9,729 nt of DNA from Bacteroidales bacterium (GTDB lineage Bacteria; Bacteroidota; Bacteroidia; Bacteroidales; UBA7960). Positions 1-7,003 of this stretch are shown here, piece by piece. The stretch spans positions 1-9,729 of the forward strand of contig SKYG01000382.1 of NCBI GenBank assembly GCA_007128045.1, given 5' to 3'. The notes below the pieces were generated by a model, which did no database searches, was not told the DNA's origin, and was given only the letters and a program-made list of their open reading frames with translations. Position 1 is the first letter of the stretch. Every line of letters begins with the position of its first letter. The position numbers were made by a program, and so were the translations under genes.

Positions 1-69
1 CAAGGTGCAGAAGCAAAAGAAGGCATCGCAGCGTTTTTTGAAAAAAGAACACCAGCATGGGAAAAATAA
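1..69 (+). CDS. Enoyl-CoA hydratase/isomerase family protein, C-terminal end only
   Basis: Frame 1 is open from the left edge to a TAA at 67-69 and encodes 22 residues ending EKRTPAWEK. The pattern (A/S)KEGIAAFFEKRxPxW is the usual C-terminus of crotonase-fold enoyl-CoA hydratases, where the last helix ends in 'EG(M/I)xAFLEKRxPxW'. Only this tail is visible, so the substrate cannot be read from sequence. The gene directly downstream is a biotin-dependent acyl-CoA carboxylase alpha subunit, and hydratase followed by carboxylase alpha is the liuC-liuD order of leucine degradation. 3-Methylglutaconyl-CoA hydratase is therefore the favoured, inferred, identity. A generic enoyl-CoA hydratase remains possible. 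The gene is truncated by the window edge, not broken. Confidence 0.72.
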   Translation, partial: QGAEAKEGIAAFFEKRTPAWEK

Positions 70-70
70 G

Positions 71-110
71 TTGAGTTGTTGAACTGTTGAGTTGTTTAAT
101 TGTTTAAATG
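71..110. repeat. Short AT-rich tandem repeat in intergenic spacer
   Basis: Two adjacent 16-mers at 71-86 and 87-102 (TTGAGTTGTTGAACTG and TTGAGTTGTTTAATTG) match at 14 of 16 positions. A decayed continuation (TTTAAATG) follows. The repeat fills the 70-nt spacer between the hydratase stop and the carboxylase start. No hairpin terminator and no good promoter are visible, so the two genes are probably co-transcribed. Function is unknown; low-complexity spacers like this are common in Bacteroidota. Confidence 0.6.
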
Positions 111-139
111 TTTTTGATATTTGTTGAACAGATATATTG

Positions 140-2176
140 ATGACAAGAAAAATAAAAAAGGTAGTAGTAGCCAATCGTGGAGAAATCGCGGTCAGGATTT
201 TCCGTACGCTCCAAAAAATGGACATTACAGGCGTGGCTCTGTACTCAGATGCAGATGCTGATGCGTATCATGTACGTTTTGCAGCAGAGGCTCTGAAGCT
301 GGAAGGCAAAGGCTTGTCGGAGACATACCTTAATGTTCGGCAGATCGTTCATCTGGCCATTCAGGCAGGTGCTGATGCCATACATCCTGGCTATGGCTTC
401 CTTTCGGAGTCTCCTGCATTTGCTAGTGCAGTGAGAAAAGCAGGGCTGGTATTTATCGGGCCTGGTGAAGAGGCCATACGCCTGATGGGTAACAAGGTGG
501 AAGCCAGGGTGATGGTAGAAGAGCTTGGCGTGCCTGTCATTAATGGAGCTACAGGACAACCGGATGAGTTGTTTGCCCAGGCGGTAAGTATGGGATTCCC
601 TGTACTTGTTAAAGCCGCTGCAGGGGGCGGCGGCAAGGGCATGCGTATCGTTGAATCGGAAGGAGAACTGCTCGATGTGCTGGAAACCACACAAAGAGAG
701 GCATTTAATTACTTTGGAAATGGGGAAGTGTATATCGAAAAATACCTCAACAATCCCAAACATATAGAGGTACAGCTTATGGCTGATCATCACGGCAATA
801 TGGTCTGTTTGTTTGAACGGGAGTGTTCTATCCAACGACGCTATCAGAAAATCATCGAGGAAGCACCAAGTCCCTCAGTTACCCCATCGCTACGAAAACA
901 GTTAATGGATGCTGCCCATGCAATTGCTGCCAATATTGGGTATGTAAATGCAGGGACCATCGAGTTTTTGGTAACCGGCGACAGGTTTTGGTTTCTTGAG
1001 ATGAATACCCGCATTCAGGTAGAACATCCTGTAACAGAAATGATCACAGGTGTCGACATTGTTCAGGAGCAGCTTAACATTGCCATGGGGTTGCCATTAT
1101 CGATTGGTCAGGAATCACTGCAGATCAGCGGCCATGCTATTGAGGCCAGGGTGTATGCAGAGGACCCATCCCACGATTTTCGTCCTTCTCCCGGTGCCAT
1201 CACCTATTACCGGGAGCCGGCATCGCATGAAGCACGTGTGGATTCAGCCATCGATAGTACAGGAATGATCAGCAGTGAATTCGACCCTATGATCAGCAAG
1301 GTGATCGTACATGCCGGAAACAGGGAGCAAGCCCGGCAAAAGATGATACAGATCCTCATGGAGTATGCCGTGCATGGGATAAAAACCAATATATCATACC
1401 TGATCGATCTGCTTCAATCTGATGCATTTAGGGAAGGAAATACCGATACCGGGTTTTGTAACCGTTTTTTTTCACCTGGGATAGGTCCCATCAGCTATGA
1501 CAATGAAACCCTGTTGCCTGTGATAGCGGCATTTTTTTTGGTCGGCAGCAGTTGTTCTTCAGAGAGCGCTGGAAGGCAGTTGCATTATAGGCTGATAGAT
1601 AACTGCAGGTACAGAAACTCCGAGCTGTGGCATAATCTGGGATACTGGAGGTTGCTGATGAATCCCCGCTTACGCATCGGCAATCACTTGGTTGAAGCCA
1701 CTGTTCTGACGAAGACAGACAGTGAAATTGTGTTGAGCAGTCAGGAACGAAGGATGACGTTTCGTGCTGTCAGAAAAGAAAAGAACCTGATCGAACTCGA
1801 AACAGATGGAATCAGACAAACGATTTATTTTTCATTCGATGAGGCTGGCAATGCATGGATACAACACCTGGGGGCTACCCATATCGTTAAGTTTGAAACC
1901 CAGATCAATGAGGATGAAGTGCATGCAAAAAGCCATCATGCAGGCATTGCTGGTAATGGGAGCGTGTATGCTCCCATGCATGGCAAGGTAATAAAAGTGC
2001 ATGTACGACAAGACGATATTGTTGACAAAGGCGATACTTTGTTAATTCTTGAATCCATGAAAATGGAAAACCGTATATTAGCACCCGGAAGGGCACGTAT
2101 TCAGCAAATATCTGTCGCTGCCGGTGATATGGTGGCCAGCGATACGTCGCTGGTGTTGTTGGAAGACGTGGTGTAA
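140..2176 (+). CDS. mccA: Biotin-dependent acyl-CoA carboxylase alpha subunit, probably 3-methylcrotonyl-CoA carboxylase (biotin carboxylase + biotin carrier)
   Basis: 678 residues. It carboxylates its own biotin using ATP and bicarbonate; a separate beta subunit, not in this window, would transfer the carboxyl group to the acyl-CoA. The N-terminal biotin carboxylase domain begins KVVVANRGEIAVRIF. The ATP-grasp glycine-rich loop is KAAAGGGGKGM (from K158), followed by the ERECSIQRR stretch and EMNTRIQVEHPVTEM with E287, N289 and R291. A poorly conserved middle region (about 450-595), as in MCC and PCC alpha subunits, leads to a C-terminal biotinyl domain in which K641 of ESMKMEN is the biotinylation site. 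The ATG at 140 is preferred over an in-frame TTG one codon upstream; there is no clear Shine-Dalgarno. The hydratase and acyl-CoA dehydrogenase neighbours favour methylcrotonyl-CoA as substrate. Propionyl-CoA, acetyl-CoA or geranyl-CoA cannot be excluded without the beta subunit. Family is certain, substrate moderately so. Confidence 0.9.
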   Translation: MTRKIKKVVVANRGEIAVRIFRTLQKMDITGVALYSDADADAYHVRFAAEALKLEGKGLSETYLNVRQIVHLAIQAGADAIHPGYGFLSESPAFASAVRKAGLVFIGPGEEAIRLMGNKVEARVMVEELGVPVINGATGQPDELFAQAVSMGFPVLVKAAAGGGGKGMRIVESEGELLDVLETTQREAFNYFGNGEVYIEKYLNNPKHIEVQLMADHHGNMVCLFERECSIQRRYQKIIEEAPSPSVTPSLRKQLMDAAHAIAANIGYVNAGTIEFLVTGDRFWFLEMNTRIQVEHPVTEMITGVDIVQEQLNIAMGLPLSIGQESLQISGHAIEARVYAEDPSHDFRPSPGAITYYREPASHEARVDSAIDSTGMISSEFDPMISKVIVHAGNREQARQKMIQILMEYAVHGIKTNISYLIDLLQSDAFREGNTDTGFCNRFFSPGIGPISYDNETLLPVIAAFFLVGSSCSSESAGRQLHYRLIDNCRYRNSELWHNLGYWRLLMNPRLRIGNHLVEATVLTKTDSEIVLSSQERRMTFRAVRKEKNLIELETDGIRQTIYFSFDEAGNAWIQHLGATHIVKFETQINEDEVHAKSHHAGIAGNGSVYAPMHGKVIKVHVRQDDIVDKGDTLLILESMKMENRILAPGRARIQQISVAAGDMVASDTSLVLLEDVV

Positions 2177-2210
2177 ATAGTAATAGAAAATAAAGTTTTA
2201 AAGTATATAT

Positions 2211-3362
2211 ATGAAGACCAGTCCGTTTTTAACTGATGTGCATGAGGCTTTGCGGGCCAAAGTCAGAGAGTTTGCGGAAAAAGAGATTAGACCTGTTGCT
2301 GCAGAACTTGACGAGAAAGAGGAGTTCTCTGTTGAGCTGACCGCCAAAATGGGGGAGATGGGTTTTTTTGGTATCCAGGTACCCAAAGAATATGGAGGCA
2401 GTGGCCTGGATACTTTGTCGTACATCATCATTGTGGAAGAACTGGCCAGAATTGACAGCTCGCAGGCTGCCACGGTGGCTGCTGTTAACTCACTGGGTAT
2501 CGGCCCCCTGTTGAAATATGGTACGGAGGAACAAAAGCGAAAATACATACCGCCATTGTGTACTGGAAAACAAGTGTGGGCCTTTGGCCTTACCGAGGAT
2601 AATGCCGGTTCTGATGCCATGGGATCGGAAACTACAGCAGAGCTGGTGGATGGCTTTTGGGTCATTAATGGCTCCAAGTCACATATCACCAACGCCACAT
2701 CCTCCATATCCGGAGGCGTCACACTGCAAGCGGTAACCAGCATCAAGGATGGCAGGAAGAGGCTGTCGACCATCCTGGTCGAGAAAGGTACCCCCGGCTT
2801 TACCACAGAACGTATGCTCGGGAAGTTGATGTGGCGTGCCAGTGATACCGGACGCTTGCATTTTAACAACTGCAGGGTGCCAGCTTCCAACCTGCTCGGC
2901 GAACCAGGGAATGGAGGCCGGATCATGTTAAACACGCTCGATGCCGGTCGCCTCTCTATAGGTGCCGTGGGGCTGGGACTGGCCAGGGGAGCCTTCGAAG
3001 CGGCACTTGACCACTCGAAAAAAAGACAGCAGTTCGGACAACCCATCTCTAAGTTTCAGGCCGTGGCATTTAAGCTGGCCGACATGGATGTGAAAATTGA
3101 ACTGGCCCGCAATATGCTCTACACTGCCTGTTGGAAGAAGGATAACAACCTGCAGTATGCAAGAGAATCGGCCATCGCCAAGTTATACACCTCTGAGGTG
3201 GCCAGAGAAGTTGCTGATGAAGCCATACAAATTCTTGGTGCGCGTGGTTTGTTCAAGCCCAATGAGGTGGAACGCTTCTACCGCGATCAGCGCTTGCTGC
3301 AAATCGGTGAAGGAACCTCAGAGATCCTTCGTATGGTCATCTCAAGATACCTGGGTGTCTAA
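2211..3362 (+). CDS. Acyl-CoA dehydrogenase (short/branched-chain type; possibly isovaleryl-CoA dehydrogenase by context)
   Basis: 383 residues, the normal length for FAD-dependent acyl-CoA dehydrogenases, which introduce a 2,3-double bond and pass electrons to ETF. Visible family signatures are the helical N-terminus with VPKEYGGSGLD, the substrate/FAD loop AFGLTEDNAGSDAMG, NGSKSHITNA in the beta domain, KKRQQFGQPISKFQAVAFKLADM, and the C-terminal YRDQRLLQIGEGTSEILR. The Glu of GEGTSE (E367) is at the catalytic-base position used by butyryl- and medium-chain enzymes. The alternative helix-G site, a Glu in isovaleryl-CoA dehydrogenases, reads LDAGRLS with Gly246. By residue it therefore looks like the SCAD/branched-short-chain group, while its position 34 nt after mccA suggests isovaleryl-CoA. 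It probably shares a transcript with mccA. Family certain, substrate open. Confidence 0.92.
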   Translation: MKTSPFLTDVHEALRAKVREFAEKEIRPVAAELDEKEEFSVELTAKMGEMGFFGIQVPKEYGGSGLDTLSYIIIVEELARIDSSQAATVAAVNSLGIGPLLKYGTEEQKRKYIPPLCTGKQVWAFGLTEDNAGSDAMGSETTAELVDGFWVINGSKSHITNATSSISGGVTLQAVTSIKDGRKRLSTILVEKGTPGFTTERMLGKLMWRASDTGRLHFNNCRVPASNLLGEPGNGGRIMLNTLDAGRLSIGAVGLGLARGAFEAALDHSKKRQQFGQPISKFQAVAFKLADMDVKIELARNMLYTACWKKDNNLQYARESAIAKLYTSEVAREVADEAIQILGARGLFKPNEVERFYRDQRLLQIGEGTSEILRMVISRYLGV

Positions 3363-3481
3363 GCTCCCCGGGCCTGTCAAAGCAGATGTTGCATCGATTG
3401 AAATGCTGGATTAGTACGGTTGCTTAACCTATTGTCCCCACTCGTAAATATATATGGAAATAACTTCCAATAGTGCCTTTT

Positions 3482-4480
3482 ATGGAAGAACGCAAAAAAG
3501 ATCATATCAACCTGGCATTTGAGTCGCAAGCCTTCCTGCAGGATATTGACAGGAGGTTCTTTTATGAACCTATGCTTAGCGCCCATCCTGGTAACGGAAT
3601 CCCTGAAACATATTTTGCTGGCAAAACCCTTCGGTTGCCCATGTGGGTGTCGAGCATGACCGGCGGCACCAGGATGGCGGGCACCATAAACCGCAACCTT
3701 GCCAGGGCATGCCGGGAGTTTGGAATGGGAATGGGCCTTGGATCTTGTCGCATCATCATGAACGATGATCGCCATTTCCCCGACTTTGATATGCGCGATG
3801 TGATTGGAGATGAACTTCCATTGTATGCCAACCTGGGTATCAATCAGCTTGAAATTGCCTTGCGTGACAAGCAGTTGGACTTGATAGAGGGGCTTGTTGA
3901 AAAACTCCGCGCCGACGGACTGATGGTTCATGTCAACCCATTCCAGGAATGGTTTCAACCTGAAGGCGATAGACTGGAAAGGCCCGCCATAGAGTCCGTT
4001 CAGGCATTGCTGGAGAAGGTAAAATTCCCCGTTGTGGTTAAGGAAGTAGGACAGGGAATGGGATATGAAAGCTTGAAAGCCTTGCTGCAACTACCCCTGG
4101 CTGCCGTCGAGTTTGCCGCTTTCGGAGGAACAAACTTTGCAAAGGTAGAGTTGCTGCGTAGCGACCCGGCACAGCAGGAACTGTTCGACCCCCTGGCAAA
4201 AATCGGACACGACGCAACACAGATGCTCGATATGGTAAACCTCATCGTAGATGCACAACCTGATGCAGTAAAGTGTAAACAACTGATCATCTCAGGAGGC
4301 ATTAAATCCTTTCTGGATGGATTTTACCTGATCAAAAAATCAAAATTGCCGGCCATCTATGGCCAGGCATCCGGCTTCCTGCGCCACGCACAAGGCGATT
4401 ACAGCCAATTAAAAGAATATGTTGAATACCAGATTAAAGGCCTGAAACTAGCCTACGCATTCCTCCGCATCAGAGATTAA
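3482..4480 (+). CDS. fni: Type II isopentenyl-diphosphate delta-isomerase (FMN-dependent)
   Basis: 332 residues from the ATG at 3482. An in-frame GTG at 3473 is the alternative start, but MEERKKDHINLAFESQ is the typical type II N-terminus. The enzyme interconverts IPP and DMAPP using reduced FMN and Mg2+ in the cytoplasm. Visible signatures are SSMTGGT (57-63, FMN-binding region), HVNPFQEWFQPEGD (H150, N152, Q155, E156: the diphosphate/Mg2+ region), VVKEVGQGM (K187, E188), FGGTNFAK (214-221) and SGGIKS (271-274 onward, FMN phosphate-binding region). The C-terminal half is somewhat divergent from well-known type II enzymes, but all core motifs are there. It lies 119 nt after the acyl-CoA dehydrogenase; this spacer holds no clear terminator and only poor promoter matches. 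It opens the mevalonate block and supplies the last step. Confidence 0.93.
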   Translation: MEERKKDHINLAFESQAFLQDIDRRFFYEPMLSAHPGNGIPETYFAGKTLRLPMWVSSMTGGTRMAGTINRNLARACREFGMGMGLGSCRIIMNDDRHFPDFDMRDVIGDELPLYANLGINQLEIALRDKQLDLIEGLVEKLRADGLMVHVNPFQEWFQPEGDRLERPAIESVQALLEKVKFPVVVKEVGQGMGYESLKALLQLPLAAVEFAAFGGTNFAKVELLRSDPAQQELFDPLAKIGHDATQMLDMVNLIVDAQPDAVKCKQLIISGGIKSFLDGFYLIKKSKLPAIYGQASGFLRHAQGDYSQLKEYVEYQIKGLKLAYAFLRIRD

Positions 4481-4488
4481 ACGATTTA

Positions 4489-4536
4489 ACATGGACAGGC
4501 CAAGTCCTGGGCAGGTCCAGTCCTGTCCCTACTGAA
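4489..4536. repeat. REP-like palindromic unit, expanded copy
   Basis: The unit starts ACATGGACAGGC and ends CCTGTCCCTACTGAAA. The arms GGACAGG (4493-4499) and CCTGTCC (4522-4528) are perfect 7-bp inverted repeats. Compared with the second copy, this one has 16 extra bases in the middle, which look like a slippage duplication: 4493-4508 and 4509-4524 match at 13 of 16 positions. It could form a stem-loop in the transcript between the isomerase and the reductase. Palindromes of this GGACAGG...CCTGTCCCTAC type are frequent in Bacteroidota spacers; a link to REP-associated transposases is plausible but not shown here. Confidence 0.75.
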
Positions 4537-4548
4537 AACAATGATTCA

Positions 4549-4582
4549 AACATGGACAGGCCCAGTCCTGTCCCTACTGAAA
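4549..4582. repeat. REP-like palindromic unit, basic copy
   Basis: Second copy, direct orientation, starting 60 nt after the first. The arms GGACAGG (4554-4560) and CCTGTCC (4567-4573) flank a 6-nt spacer, followed by CTACTGAAA shared with copy one. It lies about 20 nt before the HMG-CoA reductase start, so an RNA hairpin here could influence translation or mRNA decay. That effect is inference. Confidence 0.75.
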
Positions 4583-4601
4583 TCAACAAATCAACTCATT
4601 A

Positions 4602-5924
4602 ATGTCTAATTATAAACTACTTAAAGGATTCTCGAAGTTGACTGATGCAGAAAAGCTCAGGCTGGTAGTTTCCGGACTGGATGATTCTTCTGATGCATTA
4701 AGCACCCTGAAGTCATTTCATCATCCTGACAGAGCTGTACAGCAGACATTGTCAGCGTTCAGCGAAAATACCTTGTCGAATTATGCTTTGCCGTTTGGTG
4801 TGGCCCCAAATTTTCTTATAAACGGAAAGGTGTATATGGTGCCGATGGTCATTGAAGAGAGTTCTGTGGTAGCAGCAGCATCGTCGGCAGCCTCTTTTTG
4901 GGCTGCACGTGGTGGGTTCGAAGCTGAGGCGCAAAAGGTGGAGAAGGTCGGACAACTGCATTTTTTGTTCAAGGGTGACCGTGATAAACTATTCCTGGCT
5001 GAAGCGGCGATTTGCAGGTATTTAAGAGAAGGTGTTCGTCAAATCACCGCCAGGATGGAGGCCAGGGGTGGCGGCATACTCAATATCGAGCTGAAAGACC
5101 ATTCAGAAAAAATAGATCATTATTTTCAGTTGCATGTGGGCTTCGACACCGTCGATGCCATGGGAGCCAATTATATCAATTCCGTGCTGGAAGAGTTTAC
5201 ATCATTGCTAGGCGATTACTTTGAGCATACCCCCGGTTTTACCCAGGATGACTTTGAACCGCTCATGGCCATACTGTCAAACTATACCCCCAATTGTCTT
5301 GTCACAGTTTCCGTGGGTTGCAACCTGGAAGAATTTGGTGTTGTTGGCGGGCTCAGGGCTGACGAATTTACCAGGCGATTCATGCAGGCAGTACATATCG
5401 CTGAGGTTGATGTATACAGGGCCACAACACACAATAAAGGCATAATGAATGGCACCGATGCAGTGATTCTTGCCACGGGAAATGACTTCAGGGCGGTGGA
5501 GGCTGGCGTACATGCCTATGCCGCCAGGTCAGGACAGTACCGTTCACTAAGCAAGGCAGAGCTGGAAAACGGACAGTTCCGGTTTTCGTTGGAGATGCCA
5601 CTGGCGGTGGGGACGCTAGGAGGCCTGACACGCCTGCATCCCTTGGCAGCACTGGCGTTGAAAATACTTGGCAACCCCTCGGCAAAAGAGCTGATGATGA
5701 TCGCAGCCGCTGCCGGGCTGGCAAATAATTTTGCAGCGCTCAGATCGTTGGTGACCACAGGAATACAGTCGGGACATATGAAGATGCACCTTCCCAACAT
5801 CATGAGACAATACCAGGCAAGCCCTGACGAAATACAACAGGCTATCAGCTTCTTTGCCGGAAAGAAAATCAGCCACCAGTCTGTCGAAACGTTTATCAAC
5901 AACTTGCGTAATAGAAAACACTGA
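4602..5924 (+). CDS. mvaA: Hydroxymethylglutaryl-CoA reductase, class II
   Basis: 440 residues, matching the ~430-residue class II (bacterial/archaeal) enzymes that lack the membrane domain of eukaryotic class I. It reduces HMG-CoA to mevalonate and CoA with two NAD(P)H. The four catalytic positions known from the Pseudomonas mevalonii enzyme are visible: Glu in VIEESSVVAAAS (E85/E86), Lys in NKGIMNG (K279), Asp in GTDAVILATGND (D286) and the flap-domain His in SGHMKMH (H392). DAMGAN at 185-190 is the class II form of the dinucleotide-binding motif, and GTLGGLTRLHP begins at 337. NADH or NADPH preference cannot be read with confidence. The 121-nt leader carries two palindromic repeats, has no Shine-Dalgarno and no TAnnTTTG box. 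The next gene starts 8 nt after the stop, so the two are almost surely co-transcribed. The adjacent mevalonate genes indicate a biosynthetic role, unlike the degradative P. mevalonii enzyme. Confidence 0.95.
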   Translation: MSNYKLLKGFSKLTDAEKLRLVVSGLDDSSDALSTLKSFHHPDRAVQQTLSAFSENTLSNYALPFGVAPNFLINGKVYMVPMVIEESSVVAAASSAASFWAARGGFEAEAQKVEKVGQLHFLFKGDRDKLFLAEAAICRYLREGVRQITARMEARGGGILNIELKDHSEKIDHYFQLHVGFDTVDAMGANYINSVLEEFTSLLGDYFEHTPGFTQDDFEPLMAILSNYTPNCLVTVSVGCNLEEFGVVGGLRADEFTRRFMQAVHIAEVDVYRATTHNKGIMNGTDAVILATGNDFRAVEAGVHAYAARSGQYRSLSKAELENGQFRFSLEMPLAVGTLGGLTRLHPLAALALKILGNPSAKELMMIAAAAGLANNFAALRSLVTTGIQSGHMKMHLPNIMRQYQASPDEIQQAISFFAGKKISHQSVETFINNLRNRKH

Positions 5925-5926
5925 GG
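5923..5926 (+). promoter_or_regulatory. Shine-Dalgarno-like GAGG before the GYDIA kinase
   Basis: GAGG overlaps the TGA stop of the reductase and sits 6 nt before the ATG at 5933. It is the only good Shine-Dalgarno match among the gene starts here. It supports the chosen start and suggests translational coupling to the reductase. Confidence 0.45.
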
Positions 5927-5932
5927 CAATAC

Positions 5933-6982
5933 ATGGATGACGTGCAGTACCGTTCGAATGGCAAACTGATGATCAGTGGTGAATACCTGGTGCTGGCAGG
6001 GGCAAGTGCACTCGCCATCCCCGTAGTCTATGGCCAGACCCTTGCCGTGAACATACTTCCGGAACAACAACCTGCTGTGTCATGGCTGGCAAAAGAACAT
6101 GGAAAAACCTGGTTCGAAGCTGAATTTATCCTGGATCATCTGTTTGATAAAGATGATCAGTCTGCATTTTTTCAACCGGCTCAGCAACAAGGTGTACACG
6201 CCGGCAATGACCTGCTGGCTCATCAAGGCCAAGGAACACCCCTGCCAGGCCCTGATACGGGCGGTCACCATGGAGAGCACGCCCGTATATCTTTAACATT
6301 AAAAAAAATCCTCACTGAAGCAAAAACGTTACATCCCGGCTTTTTGTCAGGCAACTATCGTTGGATTGTAACCACTGAACTGGATTTCGACAGGCAGTGG
6401 GGACTGGGAAGTAGCTCTACCCTCATCTCCAACATTGCCTGGTGGGCAGGTGTCGATCCATTTGTCTTGCTGTTCAATACCCTGGGTGGCTCGGGGTATG
6501 ATGTGGCCTGCGCACGCAGCCTTACACCGCTGATATACAAATACAAAGGTGCCAGGTCAATGCCTGAATCAGAACAAGTACCTTTTCAACCTGCTTTCTC
6601 TGACCACTTATTTTTTATCTTTACAGGGAAGAAGCAGAGCAGCGCTAAAAGCTTACAAGGCTTTGATGCCGGGAAAGTAAAATCAACCTTTGTCAACCGG
6701 GTTACCCAAATTACTGAAAGCATGCATCATGCTAAAAGCCTAAGTATGTTTATGGAGCTGATGTTCGAGCATGAACATATTATCTCACAAGCTATTGACC
6801 AAATGCCGGTGCAGCTTGAGCACTATCCTGACTTCGACGGTGCGGTGAAGTCGCTCGGAGCCTGGGGTGGCGATTTTATCATGGCAGCATCGAACCGAGA
6901 CAAAGAATATGTCGTTAAATACTTCGAAGCTAAGGGACTGCAAGTCGTCATCCCATTTAATGAAATGGTTTTACAAACATGA
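5933..6982 (+). CDS. GYDIA-family GHMP kinase, probable phosphomevalonate kinase
   Basis: 349 residues. GHMP-superfamily features in order: N-terminal GKLMISGEYLVLAG (K11, E17); ATP-binding GLGSSST (157-163); GGSGYDVACARS (185 on) with D190 at the catalytic Asp position; and C-terminal LGAWGGDFIMAAS (G312, G313, D314). The GSGYDVA and GGD elements resemble phosphomevalonate kinases (GSG(F/Y)DV and GAGGGD) rather than mevalonate kinases, whose last motif is normally GxGGGG. The window has a separate mevalonate kinase and decarboxylase but no other phosphomevalonate kinase, so this gene would convert phosphomevalonate to diphosphomevalonate; that role is inferred. It starts 8 nt after the reductase. 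Oddity: residues about 80-119 are rich in Q, G, H and P and appear to be an insertion, which makes the protein roughly 40 residues longer than I expect for the family. The GHMP motifs all lie outside it, so activity may be preserved. Alternative: a GHMP kinase with another substrate. Confidence 0.85.
   Translation: MDDVQYRSNGKLMISGEYLVLAGASALAIPVVYGQTLAVNILPEQQPAVSWLAKEHGKTWFEAEFILDHLFDKDDQSAFFQPAQQQGVHAGNDLLAHQGQGTPLPGPDTGGHHGEHARISLTLKKILTEAKTLHPGFLSGNYRWIVTTELDFDRQWGLGSSSTLISNIAWWAGVDPFVLLFNTLGGSGYDVACARSLTPLIYKYKGARSMPESEQVPFQPAFSDHLFFIFTGKKQSSAKSLQGFDAGKVKSTFVNRVTQITESMHHAKSLSMFMELMFEHEHIISQAIDQMPVQLEHYPDFDGAVKSLGAWGGDFIMAASNRDKEYVVKYFEAKGLQVVIPFNEMVLQT
6165..6290. other. Probable in-frame insertion within the GYDIA kinase gene, with anomalous composition
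   Basis: In the kinase frame this stretch encodes a Q/G/H/P-rich segment unlike the rest of the protein. In the next frame (codons from 6171 to 6284) it reads as balanced protein (for example KVYTPAMTCWLIKAKEHP), and 35 of 38 codons end in G or C with none ending in T. The flanks do not show this. The reverse strand read in the matching register (for example RAWQGCSLALMSQQ) has the same G/C-rich third positions, so the original coding strand is ambiguous. No target-site duplication is evident. The source is unrecognised; the edges are approximate to about 10 nt. Confidence 0.5.
6255..6288. repeat. Perfect 9-bp inverted repeat inside the kinase insert
   Basis: ATACGGGCG (6255-6263) and CGCCCGTAT (6280-6288) are exact reverse complements separated by 16 nt. 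The stem is G/C-rich in its inner part and sits at the right edge of the anomalous segment, where it may mark an end of the inserted DNA. It is not followed by a T-run, so it is not a typical terminator. Confidence 0.6.
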
Positions 6983-7003
6983 CCAGGCCTGAAGCGCAGG
7001 TCT

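Noticed and set aside
92..123. Possible promoter before mccA (TTG and GATATTTG)
   Set aside because: The first base of the -7 box mismatches, and transcription would start only a few bases before the ATG. An operon with the upstream hydratase is simpler.
2198..3046. 282-codon - strand frame opposite the acyl-CoA dehydrogenase
   Set aside because: Serine/proline-rich antisense shadow of a clear family member; no motif.
3389..3422. Possible promoter before the isomerase (TTG and TACGGTTG)
   Set aside because: The -7 box has one mismatch and the two available -33 TTG elements are 23 or 14 nt away, outside the preferred ~19-nt spacing.
6080..6280. 66-codon - strand frame across the same segment
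   Set aside because: It shares the same third positions as the bias on the + strand, so it cannot be separated from it. No recognisable motif or start context.
6099..6296. 65-codon + strand frame overlapping the GYDIA kinase, with good amino-acid composition
   Set aside because: Its G/C third-position bias covers only about 38 codons, it has no start signal of its own and it lies inside a well-supported gene. I treat it as a trace of inserted DNA, not as a gene.
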